Position numbers and translations under genes: made by a program. From the NCBI GenBank assembly GCA_024233305.1, contig JACKPV010000026.1, positions 62,001 to 126,000 of the forward strand: DNA of 64,000 nt, in the 5' to 3' direction. Shown here in pieces: positions 62,740 to 64,000 of the stretch; the stretch's first letter is position 1; the number at the start of each line of letters is the position of its first letter. The stretch comes from Verrucomicrobiales bacterium (lineage in GTDB: Bacteria; Verrucomicrobiota; Verrucomicrobiia; Limisphaerales; J093). The notes under the pieces are model-generated. The model was not told the DNA's origin. It was given only the letters and a program-made list of their open reading frames with translations, and ran no database searches.

Positions 62740-64000
62740 ATGAAACGAACGCGTCTCCCTTCCTGGGTTCTTCTTCCTGCCATCCTTCTCTGCCCGGTCC
62801 CTGGCGTTGCCGCTGGGGCGGATGTTCCGACGTCAACGGAGCGCGTGGGGCGGGCGGGGCCAGGGCGGACGGTGCTGCCCGTCAACCAGGTGCTGACGCC
62901 TGCCGGTCGGTCGATCGACTTGCCGGGGTTGCGTCCGCAGGTGCTGGCCCTGTCACCGGACGGGCGGTCCTTGGCCGTGTCCGGCAAGACGAGCGAGTTG
63001 TTGATCATGGACCCGGTGAGCGGCGGGGTTCGGCAACGGGTGGCGCTGCCGCCCGAAACGCAGCAGGTTCCGCCGCCGCCGTCCGGGAACATCCTCAAGC
63101 CGGACACAAAGGGGCAGCTTAGCTACACCGGGCTGCGCTTCAGTCCCGATGGAAAGCAACTGTTCCTGAGCAACGTCAATGGCTCGGTCAAGGTCTTCCG
63201 GGTCGAGGCGGACGGACAGGTTAGCCCGTCGCACAGCATCGTGCTGCCGCCGGCCAACGCGCCGCGTCGCGAGGCGGAGATTCCGGCCGGGCTGGCGTTC
63301 TCGAAGGACGGCCACCGACTCTACGTCTGCGCGAACCTGTCGAACCAGTTGCTCGAGATCGAACTGGAAAGCGGCGAGGTCCGACGCGCGTTCCCGGTCG
63401 GCGTGGCCCCGTTCGATGTGGTCCTCGTGAAGACCAAAGCCTACGTGAGCAACTGGGGGGGACGGCGTCCCGCAGCCGGCGACCTCACCGGCCCGGCGGG
63501 GCGGGGGACCGTGGTACGCGTGGATCCGGTGCGACACATCGCGAGCGAAGGATCCGTAACGGTCATCGATCTGGGCGGCGGTGATTCCAAGGACATTCTC
63601 ACCGGTCTGCATGCGAGCGCGCTGGCGTTGTCGCCGAACGGCCGTCATCTGGTTTGCGCGAACGCGGGCAGCGACAATCTCAGCGTGATCGATACGCGGA
63701 CGGACGCGGTGGTGGAGACGATCTGGGCGCGGGCCAACCCGGCGGACCTGCTCGGGGCGACGCCCAATGCGGTGGCGTTCGCGCCGAACGGGAAGACGCT
63801 CTACGTGGCGAACGGCACGCAGAACGCGGTGGCGGTCATCAAGTTTCGGCCGGGATCGCGGCGGTCGGAGATCGAAGGGTTGATTCCGGTGGGTTGGTTC
63901 CCGGGCGCGGTGGTGTTCGATGCGCAGCGCAAGCAGCTGTGCGTGGCGAACATCAAGGGCTTGCCGGTCACGCCGAAGGCTTACGAGAACGCGGATGCCG
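62740..64000 (+). CDS. YncE-like beta-propeller protein, 5' part
   Basis: The frame opens at ATG 62740 and continues without a stop to the window edge (420 residues seen). It begins MKRTRLPSWVLLPAILLCPV, a signal peptide. Blade motifs repeat: LALSPDGRSLAVSGK, LRFSPDGKQLFLSNVNGSV, LAFSKDGHRLYVCANLSNQL, LALSPNGRHLVCANAGSDNL and VAFAPNGKTLYVANGTQNAV. This is a seven-bladed YVTN/YncE propeller. In Verrucomicrobiota such propellers are often fused to a C-terminal alkaline phosphatase-like domain, which would lie outside the window; whether it is present cannot be told here. Confidence 0.85.
   Translation, partial: MKRTRLPSWVLLPAILLCPVPGVAAGADVPTSTERVGRAGPGRTVLPVNQVLTPAGRSIDLPGLRPQVLALSPDGRSLAVSGKTSELLIMDPVSGGVRQRVALPPETQQVPPPPSGNILKPDTKGQLSYTGLRFSPDGKQLFLSNVNGSVKVFRVEADGQVSPSHSIVLPPANAPRREAEIPAGLAFSKDGHRLYVCANLSNQLLEIELESGEVRRAFPVGVAPFDVVLVKTKAYVSNWGGRRPAAGDLTGPAGRGTVVRVDPVRHIASEGSVTVIDLGGGDSKDILTGLHASALALSPNGRHLVCANAGSDNLSVIDTRTDAVVETIWARANPADLLGATPNAVAFAPNGKTLYVANGTQNAVAVIKFRPGSRRSEIEGLIPVGWFPGAVVFDAQRKQLCVANIKGLPVTPKAYENADA

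Overview
The window is high-GC bacterial chromosome. Its gene content suggests a Verrucomicrobiota member, possibly of the Pedosphaera/Limisphaera group. That rests on family content, not on a search: a very large PVC-type CxxCH cytochrome/propeller protein, three Tat-exported Gfo/Idh/MocA oxidoreductases plus one cytoplasmic one, an arylsulfatase, a sialate O-acetylesterase, an H-X9-DG prepilin-like protein, PEP-CTERM proteins and a fungal-like ketol-acid reductoisomerase. Together they suit an aerobic, surface-attached degrader of sulfated or acetylated polysaccharides.

Layout. 1-5.4 kb: end of dprA, an acetylesterase, an FRG-domain protein and a broken AAA+/release-factor-like fusion gene. 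5.4-10.3 kb: dispersed repeats, tRNA-Pro(GGG), a small lipoprotein, an oxidoreductase, an alpha/beta hydrolase and an M48 protease. 10.4-18.6 kb: complex I genes nuoBCDEFGHI, interrupted between nuoE and nuoF by repeats and an antisense tRNA-Gln(CUG); nuoA and nuoJ-N are absent. 18.6-23 kb: decayed accessory DNA with a dead transposase, a prepilin-like gene, a Phd/PIN toxin-antitoxin pair and a broken PEP-CTERM propeller gene. 23-34.5 kb: AsnB-like plus RidA-like pair, rhomboid protease, C39-like peptidase, two more oxidoreductases, an esterase, a cupin and a solitary trpB. 34.6-41.3 kb: cytochrome/propeller protein, sulfatase and aldo/keto reductase. 41.4-43.6 kb: an orphan CRISPR array with 13 identical 37-bp repeats, followed by a shrunken group II intron. 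43.6-53.6 kb: PEP-CTERM protein, K+ channel, D-lactate dehydrogenase, ilvC, cysteine desulfurase, oxidoreductase, hpf, amidohydrolase and SDR. 53.8-59.8 kb: type IV pilus/type II secretion motor genes (two PilB-like ATPases flanking pilT, then pilC). 59.8-62.4 kb: a Trk/Ktr K+ uptake pair. 62.7 kb to the end: a YncE-like propeller protein that runs off the window.

The most unusual feature is non-coding. Two families of roughly 200-bp palindromic elements share the terminus TGAGCCGTAWCGATTCAG. In five places that terminus supplies the stop codon of the neighbouring gene. Other accessory features of note are a CRISPR spacer that looks like a type I-E CRISPR repeat, a group II intron whose reverse transcriptase has been almost entirely deleted, and the deleted AAA+/release-factor-like gene beside the FRG gene.
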